Positions 11,822-22,663 of a DNA stretch of 64,000 nucleotides are shown here, one piece after another. The position numbers and the translations under genes were made by a program. The notes beneath the pieces are model-generated. The model had not been told where the DNA came from. It searched no databases and saw only the letters and a list, made by a program, of their open reading frames with translations. Numbering within the stretch: position 1 is the stretch's first letter; every line of letters begins with the position of its first letter. This DNA is from Euclidia mi (lineage: Eukaryota > Arthropoda > Insecta > Lepidoptera > Erebidae), in the NCBI GenBank assembly GCA_944739405.2, contig OX123190.2:59291805-59355804 (forward strand), read 5' to 3'.

Positions 11822-12160
11822 CGCGCCGACGAGTCGATCGACGATCGAGTCGCGCGTTACTACGTATTTTCTAGAGTTATTGACTTTTATAACTTTTTTA
11901 TTTTACGTGGTAGGTAAATTTTGAATAGCAGATATTTTTTCCAACATGAGGTATTTTTTCCTAGACCAATAAAAAATCAGCGTATACATACCAAATGTCA
12001 CAATACTTTGTGGATCACATACATTTTTGATGCGAACCCATAAAACTCGGCGCAACGCAGCTAAACGAAGAGGCGGCTTCTTAAACCGCTACGACATTAA
12101 TGGACGAAAATAAAAAATAAATGAATAAAATTTAATATATTTGACATAATATAACATAAT

Positions 12161-12292
12161 TTCACGCCTTTATTCCCGAAGGGGTAGAGGTGTATTTAAC
12201 ACTCACACTTCGCCAGTTATGTTTCGGTCCCAATGTTATAGGGAGCGAGCCTTTTGCCATCTACCGGGCACATTATTAGGCGAGCGATAATT
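12161..12292 (-). mobile_element. SINE (family A) 3' fragment, reverse orientation
   Basis: The reverse complement follows the body of the SINE at 6806-7064: 'gggcacattatt' region inverted, 'ggctcgctccctataac', 'gcgaagtgtgagtg' and 'cctctaccccttcgggaata'. It is moderately diverged, with the tRNA-like head missing. Confidence 0.65.
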
Positions 12293-13062
12293 AACATTTT
12301 TAATACACACATACCTTCGTAAAGTCAGAAGTGTGTGCCCGAGAAACCTACGTACTCCACTGGACTCTCACTGCTTATTATTTTCACTTCACAAATGGTT
12401 AACTAATCACTAATATTAGGTCTTAACTTACGAAACTGCCGTTTTTTCATGAAATAAATTATGCGTTATTTTTTTTGCTAAATTTTTTACTTTTATTAAA
12501 TATATAATTATTCGAATTTTTAACGTATCCAGGATGACGAAAAATGTTCGAATGCGATGAAAACGTAACACTTACTATTAAATAAATGACGATTTTAGAA
12601 AAAAGAATTCCATGTTTTGAAAATAAGAAATATCAGCAAAAAAAAATATTTTGATTTGAAATAGCCAGTACGGCAGAACGGAAATTTCATAGGTAAAGAC
12701 CCAATACCTCAAATCGAATTGCTAGTCCCCTTTTTCACTGAAAGGCATAAAAGTATAATATGTCATTTCGGTTATCATCAAAACAGATAGATACTATTTA
12801 GATATGCATGTTTCTTACTTAAACATGTATTTTCCTGTTTATCAAAGCTCCGTGAAAGTTAAGCTTGATATAAAAACAAATATCGCTGTCCAGTATCTAA
12901 TTCAAACTCGGACAAACTCGTCGCTATGTTAATAAACAAAGCCCAACAGATGCAGAACAAACAAGGTTTGCAAACGATATATTTATTTAATCGTAATAAA
13001 AGTGAAACTTTACTGGTGGTTATAAATTATTAATTGAAGGCAACGTAAATACAAAGGCAGTA
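12293..13062. other. Unassigned AT-rich sequence
   Basis: No coding potential or repeat family was recognised. Confidence 0.4.
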
Positions 13063-13388
13063 AAAGCTAAGTGGAGTGTGAGTGAAGTGGAGTCACTAAC
13101 AAACTGCTACGCAAAGGGTAGGGTTTAAGTCCACGGCGCTTACTGGCTTTTCAATGTTATCTGCGTATTCAATTGCTCATTATCAGTTAGTTAGCGATTA
13201 AGGAAAACATCGCTACGAAATCTGCATGTCTGAGAGTTCTCCATAATATTCTCGAGAAACATGCCAAGTACCTATGACAATTTGCACTTGGTCAGCGAGA
13301 TGTGCTATGGCCTTACTTTTCTCATAGCGAGAAGAGGCCCGTGCCCAGCAGTATCGCAGCTTACATATAGGGGCTGATGATCATCAAT
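13063..13388 (+). mobile_element. SINE (family B2) copy, diverged
   Basis: It aligns by eye with 60531-60807 in order: 'aactgctacgcaaaggg', the 'ccacggcgc' block, 'tgcatgtctgagagttctcc', 'ataatattctcgagaaacat', 'ctatggccttacttttctca' and 'gagaagaggcc'. It ends in 'ggggctgatgatcatca'. The tRNA-like head is poorly preserved. Confidence 0.65.
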
Positions 13389-14149
13389 AAATGCAAAGGA
13401 GTATAAACGGCAATTGTCAAGCAAGTTATTTCAAAGTATTCTACAGATACAGTAGTGCGTGGGAAATACGCGACGGCAAAAGGTTGCAATCATCTTGTTC
13501 GTGGAAATTAAAATTGACAAAACGTGGGTGCTTACGCATATTTCTCCATATTCTTACAGAGACAAAAACTTAAGGCGTCAGAGGAGAATAATTACATTAC
13601 TTAACACAATACTATGTGGTTAGCACAATAAATGGTACTTGTACGTACATTTAGGAGAATTTATTTAAATTCTTATGACTGTGAATGCAATACAAACATA
13701 GATTTAAAAACAAAGAGCATCTATTTGAATACCTAGTATTTGAGAACCCTAGTGTGAAACGGTATAACAAACAGAAGCACAGTTCGTTATCTGCACAACA
13801 AGTTGTCCCTCGTTCTAACGCCAACTCGGATAATAGAACAGGTTTCTGTTGTGCTTTGCTTTAAACAGGTTTATAATAGCGTAGATAGATATAGCATTAT
13901 ATCACCGCGGGAAAATGCAAGCAAAGATATTGTACAATTTCATGCGATGCAGCTTCGCGTTTTTGTATATGTCTACATTACGTTTTCGTATAAAAATATG
14001 TTTCACTATAAGTTTAATTTACTAGTTAGTCACTGGAATGCTTTAATTCTTATTTTAAACTCAACAACAGTTTTAGAAATTCATAGAAGTGCCTGTATTT
14101 ATCTATTTTTTAGCCTGTATTTATATATTTATTATTTAGAAACAAACTT
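13389..14149. other. Unassigned AT-rich sequence upstream of a LINE
   Basis: Small ORFs here carry no recognisable domain. The LINE sequence starts abruptly near 14150. Confidence 0.4.
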
Positions 14150-16584
14150 TCTATCGAGCGCACCGCTGAAATATCTTGTGTTGAACTTGAGCAACACGTC
14201 ATAGTCTGTGTATACCGACCACCGCAAAGTGACTTTAGCCAATTTGAAAGCATCATAGAGGACGTCTTAAAACACTTAAGTTCCAGCAGGAAGTCAATAA
14301 TCGTATGTGGTGACTTAAATGTTAACTTGTTAGAACAATCACCAACTTGTACTAGGTTAGTTAGCTTATTTATGTCATTTAATTTGAATGTTTTATTTTC
14401 TGAACCCACTAGAATTACCTTACATTCTTCTACATGCTTAGACAATATTTTTTGCAATTGTTTGTACTTATGTAAAGCTGTTTTGAGTGACTTGACATCC
14501 GATCACTGTGGACAAAAGGTTGTAATCCCAACTAATACAACCCCGACAGCACAAAAAATCAAATGTAGGCCTATGACCTCTGCTCGCTTTAGTGATGATG
14601 TTGCTGCTAAGATCGCCAGTATTGACTTATCTCACGATGATCCTGATGAATTATATAAGTGGTTATTTGATGTTATTAAAAATGAGTACAATAATATTTT
14701 TAAGCAGAAGACATTTGCCAAGAGCTCTAAAGTTAAATTTTGTGATTGGGCAACAGTAGGAATATACAAAAGTAGATCTAGGTTGTATGATCTGTATGGT
14801 ATGAAACAATATAATTTTAATCCTTCATTTATTGAATATTTAAGAAATTACTTAAAAGTTTTTAAGAGAGCATGTGCTTTAGCTAAGTCTATATTTATAA
14901 GTAATAAAATTAAAGAATCCAAGAACAAAATAAAAACAACTTGGAACATTATTAACAGTGAGACTGGTCGAGCTAAGTTAGTAGATAATAGCTATGAATT
15001 AAAATGTAATGGAGAAATAGTAACAAAGAAAATTGATGTTGCTCAGACTTTTAACAACTTTTTCATAAACATACCAGTGAAAACAACAAACTGTTTAGAC
15101 TCATGCCCAAGCAAAGTAGAGATATTAGTTAGGGGCAATGTGAATGAGTGTGATGTGCTGTTTAATTTTGTTTAAATATATTGACACCAATGACATCCTC
15201 GAGACTTTCAAGACGATCAATTTTAAGAAATCTATTGACTTATGGGGTATTTCAGTTAAACTTATTCACCAAATTATTTTTAGCATAGCTCCATATTTAG
15301 CTGCAATATTTAATAGATGCGTGGATAAAGGGGTATTTCCTGATTTAATGAAACACAGCAAAGTGATACCACTTTTCAAAAAAGGATCCAAGAGCGACCC
15401 TAATAACTTTCGGCCAATTTCTATCTTGCCTGCAATCAGTAAAATTTTTGAAAAAGTTATTTTGCATCAGTTAGAGAGCCACTTTCTCAGTAGCAGTATG
15501 GCTTCACTAAGGGTCGCTCCACCGTTGATGCCGGTGTAACTCTATTAAAACACATTTTTAACGCTTGGGAAAATTCAAAGGATACCATTGGTGTTTTTTG
15601 CGACTTGTCAAAAGCTTTTGATTGTGTTGAACATGATACACTTTTACGTAAACTAAACCATTATGGTATTCGAGATAGCGCACTCAATCTTGTTGCCAGT
15701 TACCTTAGAGATAGAGTTCAGTATGTAAATGTTAGTGGAAGTAGGTCTCAAGGTTTGCCAGTGGGAATGGGCATTCCACAGGGCTCTATTCTTGGTCCGT
15801 TTCTTTTTTTAATATATATTAATGACTTGCCATTCTTTGTTAAAAATCTATGTGATATTGTTCTTTTTGCTGATGATACTTCACTTATTTTTAAAGTTGA
15901 TCGTAATACAAGTAACATTGACAGCGTAAATAATTGTCTTGCGCAAGTAATACATTGGTTCACGACAAATAATTTGCTACTCAACTTTGGCAAAACAAAG
16001 TGTGTGAAATTTACTTTGCCGAATGTCAAAAATGTTCTTACTAATATAACTTTAAATAACAAAACAATTAACCTAGTTGATTCAACTGTATTTTTAGGTT
16101 CAACTCTAGATTGTAAGCTTCAGTGGGGCGTCCAAATATCCTGTCTGGCAGTCAAACTTAGTTCTGCAGCATTTGCAGTTGGGAAAGTTCGACAATTCAC
16201 AGACGTAGATACTGCTAGACTAGTTTACTTTAGTTACCTACTTTCACAGTGTAATGTCTTACGGGATACTGTTATGGGGTACGGCGGCCGATATTCAGAC
16301 AATTTTTGTTATTCAAAAGAGGGCCATACGCGCAATATATAAGTTAGGTGCTAGAGATTCTTTACGAGATAAATTTAAAGAAGTAGAAAGATTTACAGTT
16401 GCATCGCAGTACATATTTGCTAATTTAATGTACGTTAAGAAAAACTTAACTCCTTACCGTAAAAATTGTGACTTGCACAAAGTGAACACAAGGAATAAGC
16501 ATAAACTAGTGGGCACTAACTACCGTCTACATAAAGTTCATAACTCAATTACGGGACTCGGTATACCGAGTACCCCCTGGAAAT
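14150..16584 (+). pseudogene. LINE ORF2 remnant: partial endonuclease plus reverse transcriptase, at least three frameshifts
   Basis: In one frame from 14150, the C-terminal half of an APE-type endonuclease is visible ('VCVYRPP', 'IVCGDLNVN', 'SDLTSDHC'). This continues to a linker ending at 15175. A frame change near 15150 gives the RT fingers ('NNFRPISILPAISKIFEKV'). A second near 15490 leads to 'QYGFTKGRSTVDAG', then 'GVFCDLSKAFDCVEHD' (motif A), 'GIPQGSILGP' (motif B) and 'LFADDTSLIF' (motif C, FADD). A third near 16250 restores 'SYGILLWGTAADIQ'. The normal product nicks the target and copies the LINE RNA; this copy cannot. Translation is broken, so I call it a pseudogene. Confidence 0.85.
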
Positions 16585-16587
16585 AAT

Positions 16588-16902
16588 TTAAAAACACTTT
16601 TGCCCGACCCGGGAATCGAACCCGGGACCTCCGATCAGCAGTCGCATACGCTATCCACTGGACCACGGAGGCAGTAAGACCACGGAGGGGACTTTAAACC
16701 CTTGAATATGCTGACACCGGTCTAAGGCGATATAGCTATCCATCTACGGGTTGCAGCGGTCAGATGGCAGTTGGCCTCTGATGATGCTAAAGATGATTAA
16801 AAAAATTTTTACTGACTACAAAACTGAGCTGCTAGCTCAGGCTGTTAATCAAAAGCTAATTTTAAAGATTGACTATAACATTTTGGTGTGGTGCAAAATT
16901 AC
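16588..16902. mobile_element. Nested insertion with SINE tRNA-like head inside the LINE
   Basis: The LINE phrase CCCCTGGAAATAAT occurs on both sides (about 16573-16587 and 16903-16917), as a target duplication would. Between the two copies, 16600-16672 reads on the minus strand as a tRNA-like SINE head ('tgcctccgtggtccagtgg' and 'ggtcccgggttcgattcccg'). The acceptor stem pairs only partly, so it is not scored as a tRNA gene. 16700-16770 resembles the family-B SINE 3' body in plus orientation. The mix of orientations suggests a composite or rearranged insertion. Confidence 0.55.
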
Positions 16903-18400
16903 CCCTGGAAATAATGAATTTACCTCTACACAAATTTAAAACCACTACTAGGAATTTTCTTTAAAAAAAGGGTTATTACACTATTAAAGAATTTCTAGAT
17001 GACATGACATCATGGGTCTAGTTGCTTTTTTAAATTCACTATTATTGTTCTTTTTATGACTGTGTAATGTATTTATTAAACTCATAATTAGTAACATGTT
17101 AAGTAGAGGTGCCTTGTGAACACTCATGATGTTTGCAGGGTTTGTATATATTTTTTATAATTTGTTGAATCTAATATATCAGTTTTTATCCCTGATCTAA
17201 TCATTGTTCACTTGTCGCCTTTACAGAATTCTTTAATCTATTGGTTGCTGATACATCTATACTGCTGTCGCTATAGTGTTTTGTTGTTGTACTATTCACA
17301 TTTTTTTTTTTCATATCCATTTATTTTTAATCGGTGTCGCGAAGTGTTTTGGCTGTGTCAGCAATCATGGTACCACAAATTGTAAGATTAAGATTCTGAT
17401 TTAAAAAAGAGTGCCATGAGTTTCTTCCAGGCTCTTCTCATAGCCCTACCATCCCGAACCTGATTGTAAAAAAAGAAATGACGTTCATAAGTGTTGCTTT
17501 TGTAACCTACATGAATAAATGACTTTGAATTTGAATTTATTAATAACTGTACAGTTGCTATTGTTCATCAGTTTGAATTAATTTGCATTTTCAAAATATG
17601 GACCGCTAGCTCTCAAAGACACAAAAAGATAATAATAATAGTCAGTAGCGAACGCTATTCGAACAGACAGGTTCCCAATAGAAAAATTGGCAGTTACTAA
17701 TTAAATTTGTAATTTCAGTTCTTTATACACCACTGATTCATACGAAACGTATTTCTTGAGACTATATTGACTAGATGGAAATCTTAAAAGGTCGAAACAC
17801 TAAACAAGCCCGCTCTGCTTTATCTTGTTAAATTGCTGACATTACTCATTAATCTTTTATAACATGTTTCGCATTTTTAAAACTAAGTTTGGCTTTATCA
17901 TCGAAATCTACTTTTTTTGGAAACGTGTACGTGATACATATAAAGAAAAAAAAACAAAGCAAACAAAATAGCAATATTTTAAGTAACTTCAATACTTGTA
18001 TTGCCTGTCTTAGTAGTTAATCCACCGTTATAGTAATATTGACCTGACCGCAACCATAATCTATCACGTTATCACTATGAAACTATTTAGCGCCAACTTT
18101 GGTGACTTACCAAACAGTCATTCGGGGCTTAATTGCTAAGGTCATAGCGTTCGTCGACACGTCGTGGCAACATCGATAACTCGGTACCTGTGTAATTGGC
18201 AGTTCGGAATGACCCGATTATCGATGCCGAGAGGAAACGCACCTCTACCGATATGGATCGTAATTTCATTAACCATTAACAGATTAAAGTTTTGGCCGCC
18301 GCCCTATTTCTGATTTGTAGGTATTTTTGGATCGGGGATTTTGTTGCTATTTTGGTTTTAGATAAAATGTTTCACGTAAGTAAATGAATGTGAGGATAAA

Positions 18401-18683
18401 AAGTTCATCATCATCAGCCCTGTATATAAGCTGTCCCACTGCTGGTCCTCTTCTCACAATGAGAAGGGTAAGGCCATAATCCACCACGCTGGCCAAGTGC
18501 GGGTTGGCAGACTTCACATGTATTTCGAGAACATTATGGAGAACTCTCATGAACATGAACATGCAAGTTTCCTCACGATGTTTTCCTTCACCGTTTAGCA
18601 AGCGATAATTAACAATTTAATACGCACATAACTCCGAAAAGTCATTGGTGCGTGCCGTGGATTCGAACTCGGACCCTCTGCGT
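18401..18683 (-). mobile_element. SINE (family B2) within tandem unit copy 1
   Basis: The minus strand matches the SINE at 60531-60807 along nearly its whole length, from 'cacgcagagggtccgag' through 'cgtgaggaaacttgcatgtt' to 'gcagtgggacagcttatata'. The counterpart in copy 2 is 27078-27360. It abuts the 137-bp palindrome directly, where the tRNA-like head would be expected. Confidence 0.75.
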
Positions 18684-18820
18684 GGAAGATATCTATTGCG
18701 CAAGTTTAAATAGTTATTACTTATTAGTTTTATCCATGCACTCTATAAACCATGATGGTTTATAGAGTGCATGGATAAAACTAGTAATACCTATTTAAAC
18801 TTGCGCAATAGATATCTTCC
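18684..18820. repeat. 137-bp near-perfect palindrome
   Basis: Arms of about 66-70 bp, beginning GGAAGATATCTATTGCGCAA and ending with its reverse complement, meet at AAACCATGATGGTTT with essentially no loop. The left arm carries four extra bases (TTAT) and one substitution. It starts exactly where the reverse SINE loses its head, so it probably arose by a fold-back or template-switch event. The copy in unit 2 is at 27361-27497. Confidence 0.85.
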
Positions 18821-19027
18821 AGGTTATAGATTATTTAATAAACTTATTATGGTTATACAAGTATATAAGTTTGACAAACTCTTCACGGCATTTTATAGAT
18901 AAGTTAAACGTCTCATAATTTGGAACTATTCAAGAAAATTGGGATATTCTACTTAAAAGATAAAATTTGAAAAACATATCATATAATTGGTTTAAAAACA
19001 TGTCATCTCTTAGTGGAAATAAGTATT

Positions 19028-19431
19028 TAATAATAATAATAATAATAATAAATTTATTCACCAAAATAGTTACAAAAGTGTACACAAGTAGATATAACTG
19101 GTGGGTAGACTTATTCTAGGCATTACAATGTGTTGCAAAAAAATAATAATTTTGTACATAATCATAGTAACCCTGCCTCTTAAACTAGGCTATCCTGTAT
19201 TTTAAGAGACAGTGTCTAGCTTATAGATTCACAATTTTTATACAACAGTGGACAGTGTCGATCTACCGTTTAAACTTGACAGCAGTAATAGTTGTGTGTG
19301 TACGAGTAAAATGTGGGGGGGAGGGTGTGTAGTGATGTGATGTGGTATGTTATGGGTTTGTGTGTGTGACTATAGGGGTGAGTGTGTGTGGATGTAAGTG
19401 TGAGTATGTTTGTAAGTGTGCGTTTTTTCAT
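19028..19431 (-). other. 3' UTR and (TTA)n tail of the intact LINE
   Basis: Downstream of the ORF2 stop the plus strand shows a TG-rich tract at about 19300-19430 (CA-rich on the element strand). It ends in 'ggtgaataaattta' followed by TTA repeats on the element strand. The repeats are the usual primer-anneal tail for this LINE group. Confidence 0.7.
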
Positions 19432-22383
19432 TTAGGCGATGTAAGTGAGTAATGACTCTGTGTATGTGTAGTCTTTCTGTAGTAGCCACTCTGTTACCGT
19501 TTGTTTTACTGTGTGTGAATTTAAATCTATAATTTGTAGATATTTGTGAACTTTTTTATAAATGTGCCCACTTAGGGTATAAAACTGGCGTTTTGCGAAG
19601 GAAGTTTTGTGCTGAGTACCCTGAATAACATATGTTCGCTTGTTTGGGTCGGACTTAGGAAGACTGGTGTGTTTTCTAAGAATCGATTTAAGCACAAAGA
19701 GTTGACGAACCGAAAGGACTTTGCAGTCAGAATAGAGTTCAGTAGTTGGATATCTATAGGGCTTTTTCGTCATGACTTTTAGAATCGCTCTCTGTGCTCT
19801 CTCAACTCTCAGAAGGATAGTCTTGGCTGCACCGCCCCAAACAGCGATACAATAGCCAAATATAGATTGACACAGAGCGTAGTACACGATTTTCAGAGTG
19901 TCAGCATTAGCCGATTGTCTGAGAGACTTGAAAATGTGTATCAGGCGCAGCGTTCTGGTAGTGAGGGCATCAATTTGTTTGTCCCATCGCAAACCGTCGT
20001 CTATCTGCACTCCCAAATACTTTACACTGTCAGTTCTAGTGAGTGTTGGGCATGTACAGGTTCCCAAGTTGTTTGAGCATGTGTGAGCTGTTAAATTAAA
20101 GGTATTTGTCGGTGCGCTGTTACGACGTATTGCAAAAGGAATGTAGGTGGTTTTTTGTAGGTTAAGTGTAAGTAGATTTGAGTTGAGCCATTGCATTACT
20201 TCAGCCAGAACCATTTCTGCTCTTGTCTTGACTATATCCCACGTAAGTCCCTGCACGAGAATAGCAGTGTCATCTGCATACGCATATATATTACAGTCTG
20301 GGAGACTCATTCTGCACAGATCGTTGACGTAAATAAGGAACAATGTTGGACCCAGGATACTTCCTTGAGGAACGCCATATGACACTGATTCCTCGTCACT
20401 AAGGTACGCATCAATTTTGACACATTGAGTACGATTTTTGAGGTAATCTTTAAAAATGTTTAGTAATAAGCCACGTACACCGAGAAGCTCCAACTTAGAG
20501 GTAAGTAAGGGAATAGAAACTATGTCAAATGCCTTGGAAAGGTCTAGGAAAATACCTAGGCACTTTATCTTTTGGTCCAAACATTTAGCAACCGTTTGCG
20601 TGAAATCCAGTACAGCATCTTCTGTTGACAGCCCAGGACGGAATCCATACTGGTTGTCAGCAATGATCTGGTTCTTGTTAAGGAAACTGCGTAAACACTT
20701 ATTGAGAATCTTCTCTAGAATTTTCGATAGGGCAGGCAGAACAGATATTGGCCTGTAATTATTGACACAGTTTCTACTCCCCCCCTTGTAAATAGGGTAA
20801 ACGATAGCCTTTTTCAGGGCATCGGGAAAAACTCCGGTCTGTATGCAACGGTTGCAGAGGTAGGTTAGTGGTTGAAGCAATACATGTCGGCAGCTTTTAA
20901 GAATAGAAGATGGTATTCCATCCCAGCCCACTGCACAGTCATTCCGTAATTGAAGGATAATTGATTCTACCTCAGCTTCGTCGACGTCCAGAATGGCTGG
21001 AGAATTTAAAGTGGAGTGTTGAGGGGTGTTCCTGATAAAAGGGGCCTTACTACTAGCTGGGGATGACGGACCTAGGTTCTTTGTTATAATATCTGTTGCC
21101 AGGTTCCTCCCCATTGTACTAAAAAAGTGGCATACTTCATTAACGGAGGATTTCGGATTATCTCGTATTTCCAACAGCTCAGAAGGACTGACATGCGTTT
21201 TACATGTGTTGGTTATTTGTTTAATTGTTTTCCACAATTTTTTCGGGTTCTTACTAGCTTTTTCTAGTTCGCTCTGCTCATATGAGGTTTTTAATTTTTT
21301 AAGTAAATCATTGCAAAAATTTCGATACCGAACGTAGGTAGTTTTAAGAATCAGGTTGTCTGGTGTCTTTTTTGAATTCATGTGCATTTTGTCTCGATTT
21401 TGTATACATTTTAGCAAACCAGGTGTTATCCATGGTTTGATAATCCTTTTTTTTCTTGGAATTTTTATTATCTGTGAATGTTTTGATATGGCTGATTTAA
21501 TTATATTTATGAATTCATTCATGCACGCATTAACGTCGTCTATTTGATATATATTTGCAAAATCGACCTCTTCTAACTCCAGTATAACAGCTTCGTGATT
21601 TATGCGAGTATTATAGTAGCAGGTTTTCCGTTGCGGGTTGGCTTTTGCAATATTAAGTAGGATGGCTTTATGATCTGTTATAGACGAATCCAAAACAATT
21701 GTAGTTGATGAAAGGTTAGACTTTAGCAGTATGTCGTCTAAACAATGCTCTAACCTAGTGGGAAAAAGGTGGGTTGGCATGAGCCCGTGAGAAGCATTTA
21801 GAGTTAAGTAGTCAAAGCTACGGACATCCCTGTTTTCTGGTCTAATATCAATATTTAAATCACCAACAATAGCGATATTAGGGCATGAAGATAGGCCGTC
21901 ATAGACATTATTCAGGCTAGTTATGAAATTGTCGAAATTGTCCTTTGAATTGAATGATGGAGAACGGTACACAGCAACCACGGCAAGGTTTTTATCTATT
22001 TGACATACGAGACAATTTCCACCCTTGAATTCCGGTTCCCATACGTAGCTATGGAGGCTTAGTTTCGTGTAAATCATGACTCCATCGTTTTGATTTGCAT
22101 TGATACCTGTCGTGTGCGATACAAAACCATCCAATGCTGGTAAATAAGTAACTTTACTAAGCCAACATTCGGTTAAAACCACAATGTCAAAGTCAATTTT
22201 AGTTGAACTCAGTAGCACTTGGAGTTGGCTAAAATTTTTGTTCACACTTCGTATATTTATATGTAACAGGATAATATTGCCATTAGAAATATTGAAATAT
22301 TTCAAACATTCCTCTGGACTACAAACAAAAGAATTAAAATTTATTTGATCAAGCTCGTCATTTATGTTATTTATGATAGCCAT
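19432..22383 (-). CDS. LINE ORF2 protein: APE-type endonuclease and reverse transcriptase, 983 aa, intact
   Basis: Residues about 34-245 form the endonuclease. Candidate catalytic positions are N43 (HINIRS), E72 (TECW), Y139-R140 (VYRS), D175 and N177 (GDLNID), and D237-H238 (SITDH). Residues about 520-790 form the RT: 'NNYRPISVLPALSKILEK' from 541, 'QYGFRPGLSTEDAV' near 578, motif A 'FLDLSKAFD' (D614), motif B 'YGVPQGSILGP' near 669, and motif C YADD (702-705). The thumb and C-terminal region run to 983 with no CCHC knuckle. The protein would nick target DNA and prime cDNA synthesis on the element RNA. Length and motif order suit CR1/jockey-group ORF2. The first ATG after the spacer was taken as start, 280 bp downstream of the ORF1 stop. 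Confidence 0.93.
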   Translation of the reverse strand: MAIINNINDELDQINFNSFVCSPEECLKYFNISNGNIILLHINIRSVNKNFSQLQVLLSSTKIDFDIVVLTECWLSKVTYLPALDGFVSHTTGINANQNDGVMIYTKLSLHSYVWEPEFKGGNCLVCQIDKNLAVVAVYRSPSFNSKDNFDNFITSLNNVYDGLSSCPNIAIVGDLNIDIRPENRDVRSFDYLTLNASHGLMPTHLFPTRLEHCLDDILLKSNLSSTTIVLDSSITDHKAILLNIAKANPQRKTCYYNTRINHEAVILELEEVDFANIYQIDDVNACMNEFINIIKSAISKHSQIIKIPRKKRIIKPWITPGLLKCIQNRDKMHMNSKKTPDNLILKTTYVRYRNFCNDLLKKLKTSYEQSELEKASKNPKKLWKTIKQITNTCKTHVSPSELLEIRDNPKSSVNEVCHFFSTMGRNLATDIITKNLGPSSPASSKAPFIRNTPQHSTLNSPAILDVDEAEVESIILQLRNDCAVGWDGIPSSILKSCRHVLLQPLTYLCNRCIQTGVFPDALKKAIVYPIYKGGSRNCVNNYRPISVLPALSKILEKILNKCLRSFLNKNQIIADNQYGFRPGLSTEDAVLDFTQTVAKCLDQKIKCLGIFLDLSKAFDIVSIPLLTSKLELLGVRGLLLNIFKDYLKNRTQCVKIDAYLSDEESVSYGVPQGSILGPTLFLIYVNDLCRMSLPDCNIYAYADDTAILVQGLTWDIVKTRAEMVLAEVMQWLNSNLLTLNLQKTTYIPFAIRRNSAPTNTFNLTAHTCSNNLGTCTCPTLTRTDSVKYLGVQIDDGLRWDKQIDALTTRTLRLIHIFKSLRQSANADTLKIVYYALCQSIFGYCIAVWGGAAKTILLRVERAQRAILKVMTKKPYRYPTTELYSDCKVLSVRQLFVLKSILRKHTSLPKSDPNKRTYVIQGTQHKTSFAKRQFYTLSGHIYKKVHKYLQIIDLNSHTVKQTVTEWLLQKDYTYTESLLTYIA

Positions 22384-22663
22384 TTGGACTTAGCAGCATA
22401 ACCAAAAGTGAAATAGATATATGTATGTGAATAGTTGAAATATGTTTGGAGCCTAAATGAACGGTGCATCGCTCTATGGAGATTAGATGTGTTGTAGTGA
22501 AAGTGTAATAGTGAAGAAGTATATTGTGTTTTGGGTTTCGTGTTTTTTTGTGGAGTATGTCTAAATGAATGTAAGGTGAAAATTGGTGATCTCTTATACG
22601 TATAAAGTAGAGAAAGATAATTATTTTTAAATTATACATTACTGAAAAATACAATAATAATAG

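Larger units (their letters stand above)
14150..17540 (+). mobile_element. 5'-truncated CR1/jockey-like non-LTR retrotransposon with (TTTGAA)n tail
   Basis: The element begins inside the endonuclease domain, runs through RT and the C-terminal region to about 17030, then a 3' UTR, and ends in a TGACTTTGAATTTGAATTT tail at about 17520-17540. A non-element segment (16588-16902) interrupts it near the end. The last 80 bp of the tail also form the first part of the 3.5-kb tandem unit beginning at 17461. ORF1 and the 5' end are absent, which is typical of aborted target-primed reverse transcription. Confidence 0.8.

Noticed and set aside
13803..14204. 133-codon ORF as a gene
   Set aside because: It ends inside the LINE endonuclease region in a different frame and contains low-complexity Tyr/Phe-rich sequence. 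No domain was seen.
16600..16672. tRNA gene on the minus strand
   Set aside because: A 73-nt tRNA-like sequence has a good T arm and B box, but the acceptor stem pairs poorly and no clean anticodon stem forms. The same head occurs in SINEs in this window.
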